A DNA stretch of 64,000 nucleotides from Coix lacryma-jobi var. lacryma-jobi. Lineage: Eukaryota > Streptophyta > Magnoliopsida > Poales > Poaceae. Under the pieces are notes generated by a model. The model had not been told where the DNA came from. It was given only the letters and a program-made list of their open reading frames with translations, and did no database searches. This document shows positions 10,509 through 21,505 of the stretch, one piece after another. Made by a program: the position numbers and the translations under genes. The DNA is taken from NCBI GenBank assembly GCA_009763385.1, contig CM019830.1, positions 96,722,649 to 96,786,648 on the forward strand, written 5' to 3'. Numbering within the stretch: position 1 is the stretch's first letter; every line of letters starts with the position of its first letter.

Positions 10509-12389
10509 TATTGACACTTCTTAACACAATCACTAAAAGTAGACTATGGAGCCTAACCCCAGCAACGGCGCTAGAAGTGTCTTGATTGGTAAAACTAATG
10601 ACTATTGGATAATTCCGCAAACGCACAGAATATACTGATGTAGCACTTCACCCAGGAGTATTCCAAGGTATCGTTTTTTGTTTTATCCCAAAGGAAAGCA
10701 AGCTAGGAAAGATGTAGAGAGAGAGGAAAGATAGATCCTTTAGTCTTACTATAATCTATTATCATTTAGAGAAGCAAAAGGGGATAAGTGGATATAAGGG
10801 AGGATAGATAGATAAGATAAATAAGTTAAGCAAAGAGTATATGATATGAAAGATAACTTTAGTAGAGTTAGCTAGGTGGGAGGACAAGGAGTGAGTATAA
10901 AGTACTCCTATGTTTCTACCTTTACTCCTATGAACTAATCCTAATTAAATAGATGACTTAACTAGATTGATGCCTTGCTACTTGTGTGAGAGGGATAAAC
11001 GAGAGAGTAAAGCGATAGAAGGTTGTTCACCTAACCCAATACTCAAGCGGATATTTGGCTTATGGACGCCTTACCTTTTAAAAACTAGCCTGAGTTCACG
11101 TGAGGGGATCTAGGTAGCCAGGCAAAATCTGTCACCTTTTGCCCATGCACCCCTACTGTCCGTGCAAGCCAGCGGTAGTCAAAGATAGGATGAAGTATGA
11201 GCACCACGCTCACACTTATCTACACCTTTAGCTATCGATCAAAATAGCTAAAGCCCCTATCCTTAGATAGGATGATGACGTACACACACAAAGCTATTTA
11301 AAGGAAATCAATCTAAGTAAGACAACTATAGACCCAAGATAAGCACACAACAAGACTATATAAATATAGACTTGCACTAAGTAAATACTTAAATAAATAC
11401 TTGGAAAGTAAATACTTAAGTAAATGCAAAGTAAAGTAAACAAAGAATAATATATTATATAAATAAAGTCTTACAAAAGAAGAAAGATACAAGGGCTGTA
11501 CCAGACCCCCAGAAGACGACTCCGGAGACCCGAGCTTCGCCCGACTCAACGCTAACTCCCACTACTAGACTCACTACTACTACTCTTGCTTGATCTCACA
11601 TGAAAGTGGAGATATGTGTTGTGAGATATGTAAACTATGTGAGATATCTAGAATGAGAGGGTGAAGGCCTCTATTTATAGTGGAGGTGGAGTAGGGGCTA
11701 CTCCGGCGCCACGTCAGCGATCCGTGTGCTCATCCTCTCTTCACCCTTGGATCCATGGCCATAGCAACCGACCTTGATGAATGGCTTGGATATTGTTCAC
11801 GTGTGAAAGATGTGCTTTGCCACTGACTTGGATGAAGTTCACCATGGGGTCGGCCGACCCCCCTCTATGACATGTGGGCCCGGGGTACATCTTCTAGAAG
11901 CTGATGATGTCATCCTGATGAATAGTGCAGATGGGCCCCACTAAGGGGGGGTCGGCCGACCCCCCTATGACAGGGCTGGCCCACCACCTTCTCTCCCTTG
12001 GTGACCCCACATGTCATGGAGCAAGTCTTGTGAAGTTGGTTGCATTTGGTTTTCGGTGTGGACCCATGAATCCATGTGCTTCTCATCCTGCACCATTGAG
12101 CAAAAGCACATGTTTGATCCAATGGTTGATATTGACTTGAACATGCTTCTCTTGGATCATGCCATGTCACCATGGCCGAGGTGGCTTCAAGGTGGGGTTG
12201 GCGGACCCCCTTGGTGGGCCCACCTGGCCTCATTTTGTTCATTTTGCCATCTCCTACATGTTCACAAGCTAAGAGTACAAGTGGAACTTATTAGTGATAA
12301 ATATGCTCATGATATGCTATTCTTCCATGAAACGAAAGCCTGTTGATGGTATTTTGATAAGGTAAAACATGCTATAACTTCCATCAACA
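10509..12389 (-). repeat. Athila element 1 LTR (3' LTR of the element)
   Basis: About 1.88 kb, closely matching 18503-20368. The outer end reads TATTGAC where the other copy has TGTTGAC, so the canonical terminal dinucleotide is mutated. A TATA box (TATAAATA, minus strand) is at 11679-11672. Two 16-nt palindromes GGGGTCGGCCGACCCC lie at 11846-11861 and 11948-11963. A primer-site-like sequence lies inside the LTR at 10556-10573. Confidence 0.9.
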
Positions 12390-13769
12390 AGATCCCCCAA
12401 GCTTAACCTTTGCTCGTCTCGAGCAAATAATCAAACTTGGCCTCGGTGGATCAGTATTGTTACTATGCATTACATTTCAAGAGTTCCATGTGCGCAACAA
12501 AGTTCTTCTCTTTGAATGGAAAATTAGCTATGTAAATCACCCATATTACCTTAGTACTCTATGGGGCTTATGGCTTTTCCTTTGTCTTAGGTGGTTGAAA
12601 GATAGAACAGTTTGACTTGAGCACTAACTTTCTTGTTTTTAGCAAGTTTCATACCGGAGGTTTTGCAATATTTTTCAAAATAAAGAGTTAATGTTCCTCA
12701 TATGGTTCTCTCATGTCGCTCAAATGGTGTATGATTCCTCACCAAGGCATATGATAAGTGTTGCCTTCTTTATTTCATCCTACTTCTAAACAGGCTTATG
12801 TGTAGCTCAAGGTAGAGATGAAAGAAGATGGCATACTTACTTGCATTTTGTTGTGAAGTCAAAGCTCGGATCCTTGAAGAGAAGTGTCATACTCCCAGAT
12901 CAAGGTGTACAAATGTGTGGTGTATGGTGGACTAGATTGCTTCTTTATTTGATAAGATCTATCTCTCTATTTTTTTCTAATGAGACATGGCTAGCATTTT
13001 TTTCACGGACTTTCACTTGTCCATCTCTTTTTTATCATCTTTATTTTGCCTAGCCTTTTGAGTCTCATCTACTAAATAATTGAGAGAGATTTCCTAATAC
13101 TTGGAGTATGAAGCAACCTATTTGGTGGAAATGAAAGGCATGTTTTTTGCGTACTTCCAGTGTAGAAGCAGCATGTATATGAGGTGTGTACGTGATCTTG
13201 ATCTTAGGAGCATGAAAAGTCTCTTAACAAGGGTCAACAAGACTTGACAACACTCAATACAAAGTAAATGGCCTATGTACAAGGTTTGTAAACATATAAA
13301 GCATATATGGTTGTGGTAGGAATTTATCACCATTGAGGAACAATTAAGATTTTGATCATTTTAAGGATAAATTCTCCGGTAATCTATCATGCTTAGAACA
13401 ATATTATAGCAGCTCTTGTCTCACTATATCATGTCTCACAACAACTTAGACTTAGTTCTAGTACTTGCAACCCACAAAGTTTTCAGGTTCATGATGGTTT
13501 AAATGAGCTAAGTAATCCATACTTAGAGAAATACTAAGTTGTAAACTAGGCACTAGAGAAATATTAGCAAGGCAACTAGTCATCATTTCCATGGGGAAGA
13601 TAGACATATATGAGACATATGCGCTAAGGGGAATACTAAGCAAATATTTTTGGTATTTTCCCCTTTTTTAAAAATAAATGCAATGAGAAAACTATTTGAA
13701 ACGTAAATAACTTAAGATACAGGACTTACCTTGGTGGGGGAGAGGATCTCCCCCAAGCTTGGTTCTTGC
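12390..13769 (-). other. Athila element 1 3' untranslated region with polypurine tract and hairpin
   Basis: This is non-coding sequence between ORF2 and the 3' LTR. The polypurine tract (minus strand AAGCTTGGGGGATC) lies at about 12403-12390. Next to it is a hairpin TTTGCTCG-TCT-CGAGCAAA (12409-12427). The same arrangement is found in Athila element 2 (46673-46711). No ORF worth reporting. Confidence 0.7.
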
Positions 13770-15149
13770 CTACTGTGGTGGTGGATAATGCTGGTACCAC
13801 CCGGCCCAACGTCGTGCTTCTTCTTCTTGAATGGCCTGCAGGAGTTGGGTGTTTTGTTGTGCAAGAAGCAATGTTGCCTCTTGTTCGATGTTCATTGCAC
13901 CCATGTTGTCGATGAGCTCGTCCATCGGCGTCCTTTGATGTTGCCTTCCTCTACCCCATGGGCGAGGAGTGTCTTGAGAGCGAGGAGTATGCTGTGAGCG
14001 AGGAGGCCTCCCCAAGGACCCTGAAATGTCCATGGAGGCTGCCTCATCTCCCTCCTCAACTTCTTTAGCCAGATGTGAAGATCTGCCTTGTTCCATTAGA
14101 GTAGCACAGGACACTCTCCTTGTCCTCCTGCTTGTACCTGCAACTTTTGGGGCCCTTTCCTCGGGGTCCAAATCAAAGGTTAGCGTACGAAGCGCATACA
14201 ATCGAAGTCTCTCACAAGGGAGAGTGATTTCGACTGTATGGCATGGATAAATCCTTATTAGTTCACCCTTGGTACCCCTTTTGAGTACATCGCAATAAAT
14301 AAATACACTTTCTTCGAAAACATCTCTCACGGTTTTAATGTACTCAAAAGTTTGGGATTCTAGTGCACCCAAAGCTTCGGCTATGCGTGTGATGAATGAT
14401 GTGAAGTATATGGGTTTCCTAGGCTCTATGTAGCTAAGCCAATAGTTCACTAGCATTTTAACAGGTGAAACTTTAACCTTGCTAACGATGGCATAGAGTA
14501 ATTTCAGCTCATCATCACTTACCAAAGTTCCTATCATGCCAGGGAAAAGAGTGGTGAACAGCCAGTAGTGCATGAAACGTAAGGTTGGGTTATGAATTTT
14601 GTGCGGTGAGGGATTGGAACAATCACTAGAGCCAGTAATGGCATACCAGAAAACATTCTTGTCATAATGAGAAGCATGGTCTACATCAAGATGGCAAGAG
14701 TGATCAAATCCAAAAGCAGTGTTTAATGTGCTCCAAGTCAAGTCATATTCCGTCCCAAACATTCAAAATGCTACCCCATCGTTACTCACTTTTAACGTGC
14801 ATAAAAACTCAATGGTTAGGTTCTCTATGCCAAATTCAAGAATTTCAAAGAATCCTCCCCAACCAATAGAATAAAATTTTGAATCCATACCTGTTTCTTG
14901 CAAGAGGGCCGGATCAATGACACTTGTGTGTGAGAAACTACACTCACGAAGAGTAAGGAATTTCCCCATCTGTTCGGCATTTAGCATGAGGCCACTCTCG
15001 GTCTCCATTACTCTAGCCGGGGGAATGAAGGGTACTAGCCCACTTCTTTCCACCTCTCTCCTCTCATGAGCACTAGCATGGTGAGGTTCTTGGGAAGAAC
15101 TCTCACCCTTTTTGGTCTTTTTGAAACGGGAGGCAAGCAACTTCTTCAT
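13770..15149 (-). pseudogene. Athila element 1 ORF2, unknown function, one in-frame stop
   Basis: Two minus-strand segments, 15149-14763 (128 codons) and 14762-13770 (330 codons), are in the same frame and separated by a single TGA, so they form one 459-codon ORF. The N-terminal 40 residues are basic and Ser-rich; the middle is a compact Trp/Phe-rich region (GWGGFFEILEFG, HNPTLRFMHYW); the C-terminal third is Arg/Ser/Gln-rich with a possible coiled coil near the end. It starts ATG. It resembles, from memory, the proteins annotated in grasses as putative plant transposon protein, carried by Athila-like elements downstream of gag-pol. No catalytic motif is visible and no transmembrane segment or signal peptide marks it as an envelope protein. 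It lies 1.2 kb downstream of the protease, with no pol between. Function unknown. Confidence 0.75.
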
Positions 15150-16318
15150 CTTACTACAAGATAAGTTACCAAGCTTCTACTACTACTATGAAATGGGGAC
15201 TATTTTTGGGTTTTTGGTTTTTGGATGGCTACTACTAAGCTAAGCTTGAGAATGAACTTGCAACTAAGGAAGGAAAGGAAGAACTTGTGAGCTCGAGATG
15301 GTCCTGGTGGTTTTGGTGTGGAGTTGAGCTCACAATGTAAGGGTATATATAGGGGGAGAAGGGCAAGTGGTGACCACCCATTGCACGGGTTGGCCGACCC
15401 CCCTCCTTGCAACTTTGAACATTGCTTTACTTTGTCCAGGGAGCATGTTTAAAGTGAGAAAACACATTTTCAGGATGGGCCCACACATGGGTCGGCCGAC
15501 CCCCCTACATGACACTTTCAACTTTTCTTTTGCTTTAGCCAGGGGACATGTCTAAAGTGTGCAAACACATTTTCAGAATGGTGCAATATGGGGGTCGCCC
15601 GACCCCATGACATGCCCCCATCAAGCTTTAAACTTTGTGTCATCAAGTGTCTAGTAAAGATGTAACTATGTTTGGTCCAAAGTTGATACAAATTTCAGAG
15701 ATTCCCTTGCCTAGTGTTTGGTGAAAGGGAAAAGATGAATGGCCAAAGTGGAGACATGTCTAAAGTGATTCCCACGGACCATGAGAGCACTAAGACATGC
15801 CTTTGGCTGGTTGTTGTGGTCCCATGAGCATCCAACATAAAGGGGAACATTTCATGCTTAAAGAGTAAAGCAAAGGACCTTTTCTTTTGAGATGTTGGCT
15901 TAGATGACATGCATAGCATTCATATGTAAGCTGAATGGGAGATAACAAAGTGCAGGGGCGCACCATGGTGGGGTCGGCCGACCCCACCTTGGCTGCACCT
16001 CGAGCACCAAGGTACTCAGTCCTACTTACTAAGCTAAGCCATGGTGAAAGGAATGCCAGTGGGCCCAATGGTGGGGTCGGCCAACCCCACCTTGGGGTGG
16101 TCCCACAGCTCAATCATGTTGCAAGTTATTGTCGAGGTTTCATTAGCATGGAAATTTATTTTGTCGAATTGAAATATGCAGAATTAACTAAGTATGCAAT
16201 TGAGGGAAAATGCAAAAAATTGAAATGCATAAAAAATTAAATATGAGATAACTATTGGTTTATCTTATCAGCGAGGGCTACATGTTTAAGGTCCGTAGAG
16301 CAGGACCTCTCCGTCTTG
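15150..16318 (-). other. Athila element 1 spacer with GGTCGGCCGACC palindromes
   Basis: This is non-coding sequence between protease and ORF2, occupying the place of the missing reverse transcriptase-integrase. Palindromes GGGTCGGCCGACCC (15489-15502) and GGGGTCGGCCGACCCC (15970-15985), plus degenerate forms near 15388, 15592 and 16075, match those in the element's LTRs (11846, 11948, 19828). Confidence 0.65.
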
Positions 16319-18351
16319 TCATTCATTGGGTGCTTCGGTCGGTCCCGGAGATGGAGACCGTGGTTGCACCTCGTCGGCGAGTTCTTCTTTTACTTCGGCC
16401 TTGTTGGCTGACTCACTCTTTTTCTTGTTCCAACGACGTGGGCGACGACGACAATGTTTGTTGTCTCGGGGTTCTTTGTCCTTCACCCGCATGTTAGCTT
16501 TATAACCGTTGAATGGACACTTTACCTTATACTCCGGGAACTGGAGGTGAAGTTGGTCGGATCCCACGTAGATGACGGCGTTAACCGTATTAAGGAACGG
16601 CCTTCCCAGGATGATCGCGACGTCTACATTGGATCCCATGTCCAATATAAGGAAATCGACAGGGACGTAGCTGTTTTGGACTTTGATGAGGATGTCCGTT
16701 GCTAGTCCCTCGGGGAACCGTAGCGTCTGATCGGCCAGCTGCAAACGAACAAATGTAGGGAGCAAAGGTCCCCGTAGTAAGTTATCATAAAGTTGACACC
16801 CGATCCGAGGTCGCAGAAGGCATCGTGGAAGACTTGTGGTCCAATCTGGCAGGTGATGGTCGGCAGGCCTGGATCTTTCTTCTTGGTGAGGAAGGGCGAA
16901 TCGAGTAGATAGCCCCAGTTTGACCGGAGCGGAGGATTACTGTACCTCGTAGTAACTAATTTTACACCCTCTATTGGATCCTCGGGTTTCCCTAGGATCT
17001 TACCTTGCTCGTAGGATGGGACAGCTGCTGCTAATTGAGCTAATTGTGTTTCTAGAATTTTATTAAAACTCAATTGATTTTTCATAGCAGAATTAAAGCT
17101 ATCCATTTTCTCATTTATATTTTCAAGAATCTAATCATTAGCCATCATCTTTTTATTAATACTATCATTTATTTTAGATTGGCCTAAGACAAGATATCTT
17201 AAAGAAGGTTGGTTATTATAAGAATTATTGAAATTATTGCTATAACTGTTACCTTGATTTTGGTAGAAGGGGCGCGAATTCCATCCTTGTTGTTGTTGTT
17301 GGGGCCGGTACCCATTGTTGTTGTTGGTGTTGTTGATGAAGCTCACTTCCTCCTTCGTTTCGGGACAATTATTTCCTGAATGGTCATTGCCTCCGCATAC
17401 CTCGCACCATTGGTCGGCTTCGACGACTTGTGCGGTTGCATAAGGTTGAACGACCTCTTGTTCCTTCTTGGAACTTTCTTCTACTTTCTTCATCAAGAGG
17501 TCCATCTTTGCGCAGAGCATGTCCACCTCGTTGAGAGCATGAACAACTCTCTTCTTGGGCTGAAGACGTTCCTCATTCCAACCTTGGTTGGTAACCATCT
17601 TCTCTATGAGGTCCTTGGCATCTCTCACATTGTGTTGTAAGAATGCCCCTCCAGCGGCTGCATCTAGGTGACTACGGGCAATACCGGTCAGGCCATGGTA
17701 GAATCCTTGGATGATGAGCCACTCCTCTATCCCATTATGAGGACAGGCGCGAATGTACACTTGTAGACGTTCCCATGCTTCGGGAATCATCTCATCAGCT
17801 TGTTGCTGGAAGCTAGAAATCTTTCCACGAAGGGCGTTGGTCTTGCCCGTCGGGAAGAACTTCTTGAGAAACGCATTGGCGCACTTCTCCCAAGTGGTGG
17901 CTTCACTCTTGTTGGCGTAGAACCATTGCTTCGCCTTTCCCAATAACGAGAACGGGAAAAGACAAAGACGGATGGCGTCTGCAGACACATTTTTCATAGT
18001 GAAGGTACCACATACCTCCAAGAAGTGTTGGAGATGGGCGTTGGCGTCCTCATGCGGCTTTCCACAGAATGGATTGGCTTGCACCATGTTGATGAGAGCT
18101 GGCTTGAGCTCGAAAGTCGCATCCCCCGAGTTAAGCTGCGGACCCGTGGTGACATTGTCGGCCGACGGCGCAGAGTACTCGGAGATGGTCTTTTGGGCCA
18201 TGGCTTCTCTTCTAGCTGGTGCAGAAACTTCATCCTCGAACGGAATCTGGTTCCAGATGAACCTCTGAGGTGGAACTTGACGAAGTCTAGTCCTCGTCAA
18301 CAACTGCTCAGGATTTTCAACGAAGTTCGACGGCAGTTGGAAACCGCTCAT
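16319..18351 (-). pseudogene. Athila element 1 gag-protease
   Basis: The minus-strand frame starts at ATG 18351. Gag would form the particle shell and package RNA; the protease would cut it. Residues about 60-250 fit the retrotransposon gag family (EDANAHLQHFLEVCGTF, GKAKQWFYANKSE, EEWLIIQGFYHGL). A single CX2CX4HX4C zinc knuckle, CEVCGGNDHSGNNC, lies near residue 320. A TAG at 17131-17133 interrupts the frame, which is otherwise open to the retropepsin motif CDLGSG near 16815. A frameshift at about 16770-16800 follows, and the frame then continues with ILGRPFLNT to a stop at 16319. No pol domains follow. Two lesions make this copy inactive. Confidence 0.88.
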
Positions 18352-18476
18352 ACACCTACTAGTTTCACGATAACAAAAAGAAAATAGATAGGTGAGGGGT
18401 TTGCCCCTATACTAATTGATAACTAATATATAGCAGACTCTAGATTCACTCTCTCTAAACTCCTAGGCTGTTGCTT

Positions 18477-18494
18477 TCCACAGCAATGGCGCCA
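18477..18494 (-). promoter_or_regulatory. Primer-binding site, Athila element 1
   Basis: TGGCGCCATTGCTGTGGA (minus strand) starts a few bases inside the 5' LTR end. It is a slightly degraded form of the tRNA-Asp-type site TGGCGCCGTTGCCGGGGA seen in element 2. A second primer-site-like sequence is inside the LTR 73 nt further on (18550-18567). Confidence 0.75.
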
Positions 18495-18502
18495 GAAATG
18501 CT

Positions 18503-20368
18503 TGTTGACACTTCTTAACACAATCACTAAAAGTAGACTATGGAGCCTAACCCCAGCAACGGCGCTAGAAGTGTCTTGATTGTTAAAACTAATGACTATT
18601 GGATAATTCCGCAAGCGCGCAGAATATACCGATGTAGCACTTCACCCGGGAGTATTCCAAGGTATCGTTATTTATTTTATCCCAAAGGAAAGCAAGCTAG
18701 GAAAGATGTAGAGAGAGAGGAAAGATAGATCCTATAGTCTAACTACAATGTATTATCAATTAGAGAAGCAAAAGGGGATAAGTGGATATAAGGGAGGATA
18801 GATAGATAAGATAAATAAGTTAAGCAAAGAGTATATGATATGAAAGATAACTTTAGTAGAATTAGCTAGGTGGGAGGACAACGAGTGAGTATAAAGTACT
18901 CCTATGTTTCTACCTTTGCTCCTATGAACTAATCCTAATTAAATAGATGACTTAACTAGATTGACGCCTTGCTACTTGTGTGAGAGGGATAAACGAGACA
19001 GTAAAGCGATAGAAGGTGCTTCACCTAACCCAATACTCAAGCAGATATTTGGCTCATGGACGCCTTACCTTTTAAAAACTAGCCTGAGTTCACGTGAGGG
19101 GAACTAGGTAGCCAGGAAAAATCTGTCACCTTTTGCCCATGCGCCCCTACTGTTCGTGCAAGCCAGCGGTAGTCAAAGATAAGATGAAAATAGCTATCGA
19201 TCAAAATAGCTATCGATCAAAATAGCTAAAGCCCCTATCCTAAGATCGGACGATGACACACACACAAGAAGCTATTTAAAGGAAATCAATCTAACTAAGA
19301 TAACTATAGAACCAAGATAAGCACACAACAAGACTATATAAATATAGACTTGCACTAAGTAAATACTTAAATAAATAGTTGGAAAGTAAATACTTAATTA
19401 AATGCAAAGTAAACTAAACAAAGAATAATATATTATATAAATAAAGTCTTAAAAAAGAAGAAAGATACAAGGGCTGTACTAGACTCCCAAAAGACGACTC
19501 CGAAGACCCGAGCTTCGCCCGACTCAACTCTAACTCCCACTACTAGACTAACTACTACTACTCTTGCTTGATCTCACATGAAAGTGGAGATATGTGTTGT
19601 GAGAAATGTAAACTATGTGAGATATCTAGAATGAGAGGGTGAAGGCCTCTATTTATAGTGGAGGTGGAGTAGGGGCTACTCCGGCGCCACGTCAGCGATC
19701 AGTGTGCTCATCCTCTCTTCACCCTTGGATCCACGTGCCGCCATAGCAACCGACCTTGATGAATGGCTTGGATATTGTTCACGTGTGAAACATGTGTTTT
19801 GCCACTGACTTGGATCAAGTTCACCAAGGGGTCGGCCGACCCCCCTCTATGACATGTGGCCCGGGGTACATCTTCTAGAAGGTGATGATGTCATCCTGAT
19901 GAATAGTGCAGATAGGCCCCAACAAGGGGGGTCTGCCGACCCCCCTATGACAGTGCTGGCCCACCACCTTCTCTCCCTTGGTGACCCCACATGTCATGGA
20001 GCAAGTCTTGTGAAGTTGGTTGCATTTGGTTTTCGGTGTGGACCCATGAATCCATGTGCTTCTCATCTTGCACCATTGAGCAAAAGCACATGTTTGATCC
20101 AATGGTTGATATTGACTTGAACATGCTTCTCTTGGATCATGCCATGTCACCATGGCCGAGGTGGCTTCAAGGTGGGGTTGACCGACCCCTTGGTGGTCCC
20201 ATCTGGCCTCATTTTGTTCATTTTGCCATCTCCTATAAGTTTACAAGCTAAGAGTACAAGTGGAACTTATTAGTGATAAATATGCTCATGATATGCTATT
20301 CTGCCTTGAAACCGAGGCCTGTTGACGGTATTTTGATAAGGTCAAACATGCTATAACTTCCGTCAACA
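18503..20368 (-). repeat. Athila element 1 LTR (5' LTR of the element)
   Basis: About 1.87 kb, matching 10509-12389 over its length with scattered substitutions and a small rearrangement near 19195-19225, where TAGCTATCGATCAAAA is duplicated. TATA box on the minus strand at 19657-19650. Palindrome GGGGTCGGCCGACCCC at 19828-19843. Confidence 0.9.
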
Positions 20369-21443
20369 ACCCCTCCCTCCAGTCCATCTCAGCCATTTGC
20401 TATTTTTCACCAAGGGTTTCCTGCTCTCCCACATCCCTGCTGTAGCTACTGAGATCCACAGAGACGGCAATCATACCTCTGTGTTCTGGAGATTTTGAGG
20501 AAACGGGACCGTAATCCCGTTGTCTCCTCGTCGGGACGATTTTTGGTCGACAGTTGAGATTGTGATTCGCGTTCCTGAGTTGTTCTTCGTGTTTCCCTTT
20601 TGTCTCAATTTTTTCCGTCGATCGATCTCCCTCCTCGCTGCGTCTTTCTCGAATCCGTTTGAAACAACTTGTTCTTTGTTGTGAGGGGATCATTTCCACC
20701 GAAGGAATTAACTCAAACATCACGAACAAGTAGATCGATTGATTTTCATTTCGGATCAGTTTTCTACTCCCTTTCCGCAAACTTCTTCGATTCACCGATT
20801 TGGAGTTAGGTTTGAGCCATGATCTCTTAGGAGTAGCTCACTAACATCCTTGTGACCTCTCAGATCGAGTCTTGGCCCTAGAGCTTTTGATTCGGAGATC
20901 GGTTTGAATAGGCGAAAAACAGCTCTGCTGTCGGGGGCATCGGACACTGAGTTCGTCACATTGGACGCTCAGACGCCATGTGTCAAAGAATAGTGTTTTT
21001 AAAGGAGCATCGGACGCTCCGTTGACCATCAAACGCGTCCAAGGCCTGAACATCGGACACTGAGCTTTTACTGTAGCAGCGTCCGATGTGTATGCAGTAA
21101 GGTTCCAGAACAGTGCGTTTTGCATCAGACGCGTCCACCGCCTGGACATCGGACGCAGGCCAGCGTCCGATGGTGTGATTTTTGCACTGTTTCGTCCGCA
21201 GTTTGCTTGTCCGACTTCGGTTTTGGTATTCGGTTTTTGCGTTGGGTTTCTAGAGTTGTGTAGTGTCTCACTGTGCTTCTTGGAAGCATCCACCCTACAT
21301 CTAGGGTCGTGGACACTATCAAGCTCTAGGTTTGCTCAGTGGTTGATTCTCGAGACAGTGGCTATAAGTTTCTGAAAAGAAATTTAAAGCTCTCATTCAC
21401 CCCCCCCCCTCTAGTCGCCTTTTGTAGCACTTTCGGTCCTTCA
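20369..21443 (+). mobile_element. Sirevirus A3 5' LTR, second part
   Basis: This continues the LTR interrupted at 10508: R/U5 sequence homologous to A1 4380-5525, ending CGGTCCTTCA at 21443. The two parts add up to about 1.9 kb. Palindromes here are of the ATCGGACGC type (20938-21175), as in Sirevirus B, rather than the GCGGACAGTCCGC type of A1 and A4. Confidence 0.85.
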
Positions 21444-21458
21444 ATTGGTATCAGACCA
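21444..21458 (+). promoter_or_regulatory. Primer-binding site, Sirevirus A3
   Basis: ATTGGTATCAGACC directly follows the LTR end. TGGTATCAGA matches the 3' end complement of initiator tRNA-Met, the usual Ty1/copia primer; the following CC differs from the common GC. Confidence 0.8.
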
Positions 21459-21505
21459 GGTTAAGGATCTTCCACCTTAACAGGTTCTAGATCCATAAAG
21501 GCGAC

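Larger units (their letters stand above)
10509..20368 (-). mobile_element. Athila-like element 1, complete with two LTRs, non-autonomous
   Basis: This is a 9.86-kb Ty3/gypsy element on the minus strand. LTRs are 10509-12389 and 18503-20368. The primer site (TGGCGCCATTGCTGTGGA on the minus strand, 18494-18477) is the tRNA-Asp-type site typical of Athila/Tat elements, and a polypurine tract adjoins the left LTR. Flanks are ATCCC (10504-10508) and ACCCC (20369-20373), a 5-bp duplication with one mismatch. The interrupted A3 LTR continues on both sides, which confirms the insertion. It encodes gag-protease and a separate ORF2, but no reverse transcriptase, RNase H or integrase. Confidence 0.9.

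Noticed and set aside
13770..15149. ORF2 as a retroviral-type envelope gene
   Set aside because: It has no signal peptide, no membrane-spanning segment and no cleavage-type motif; only its position resembles env.
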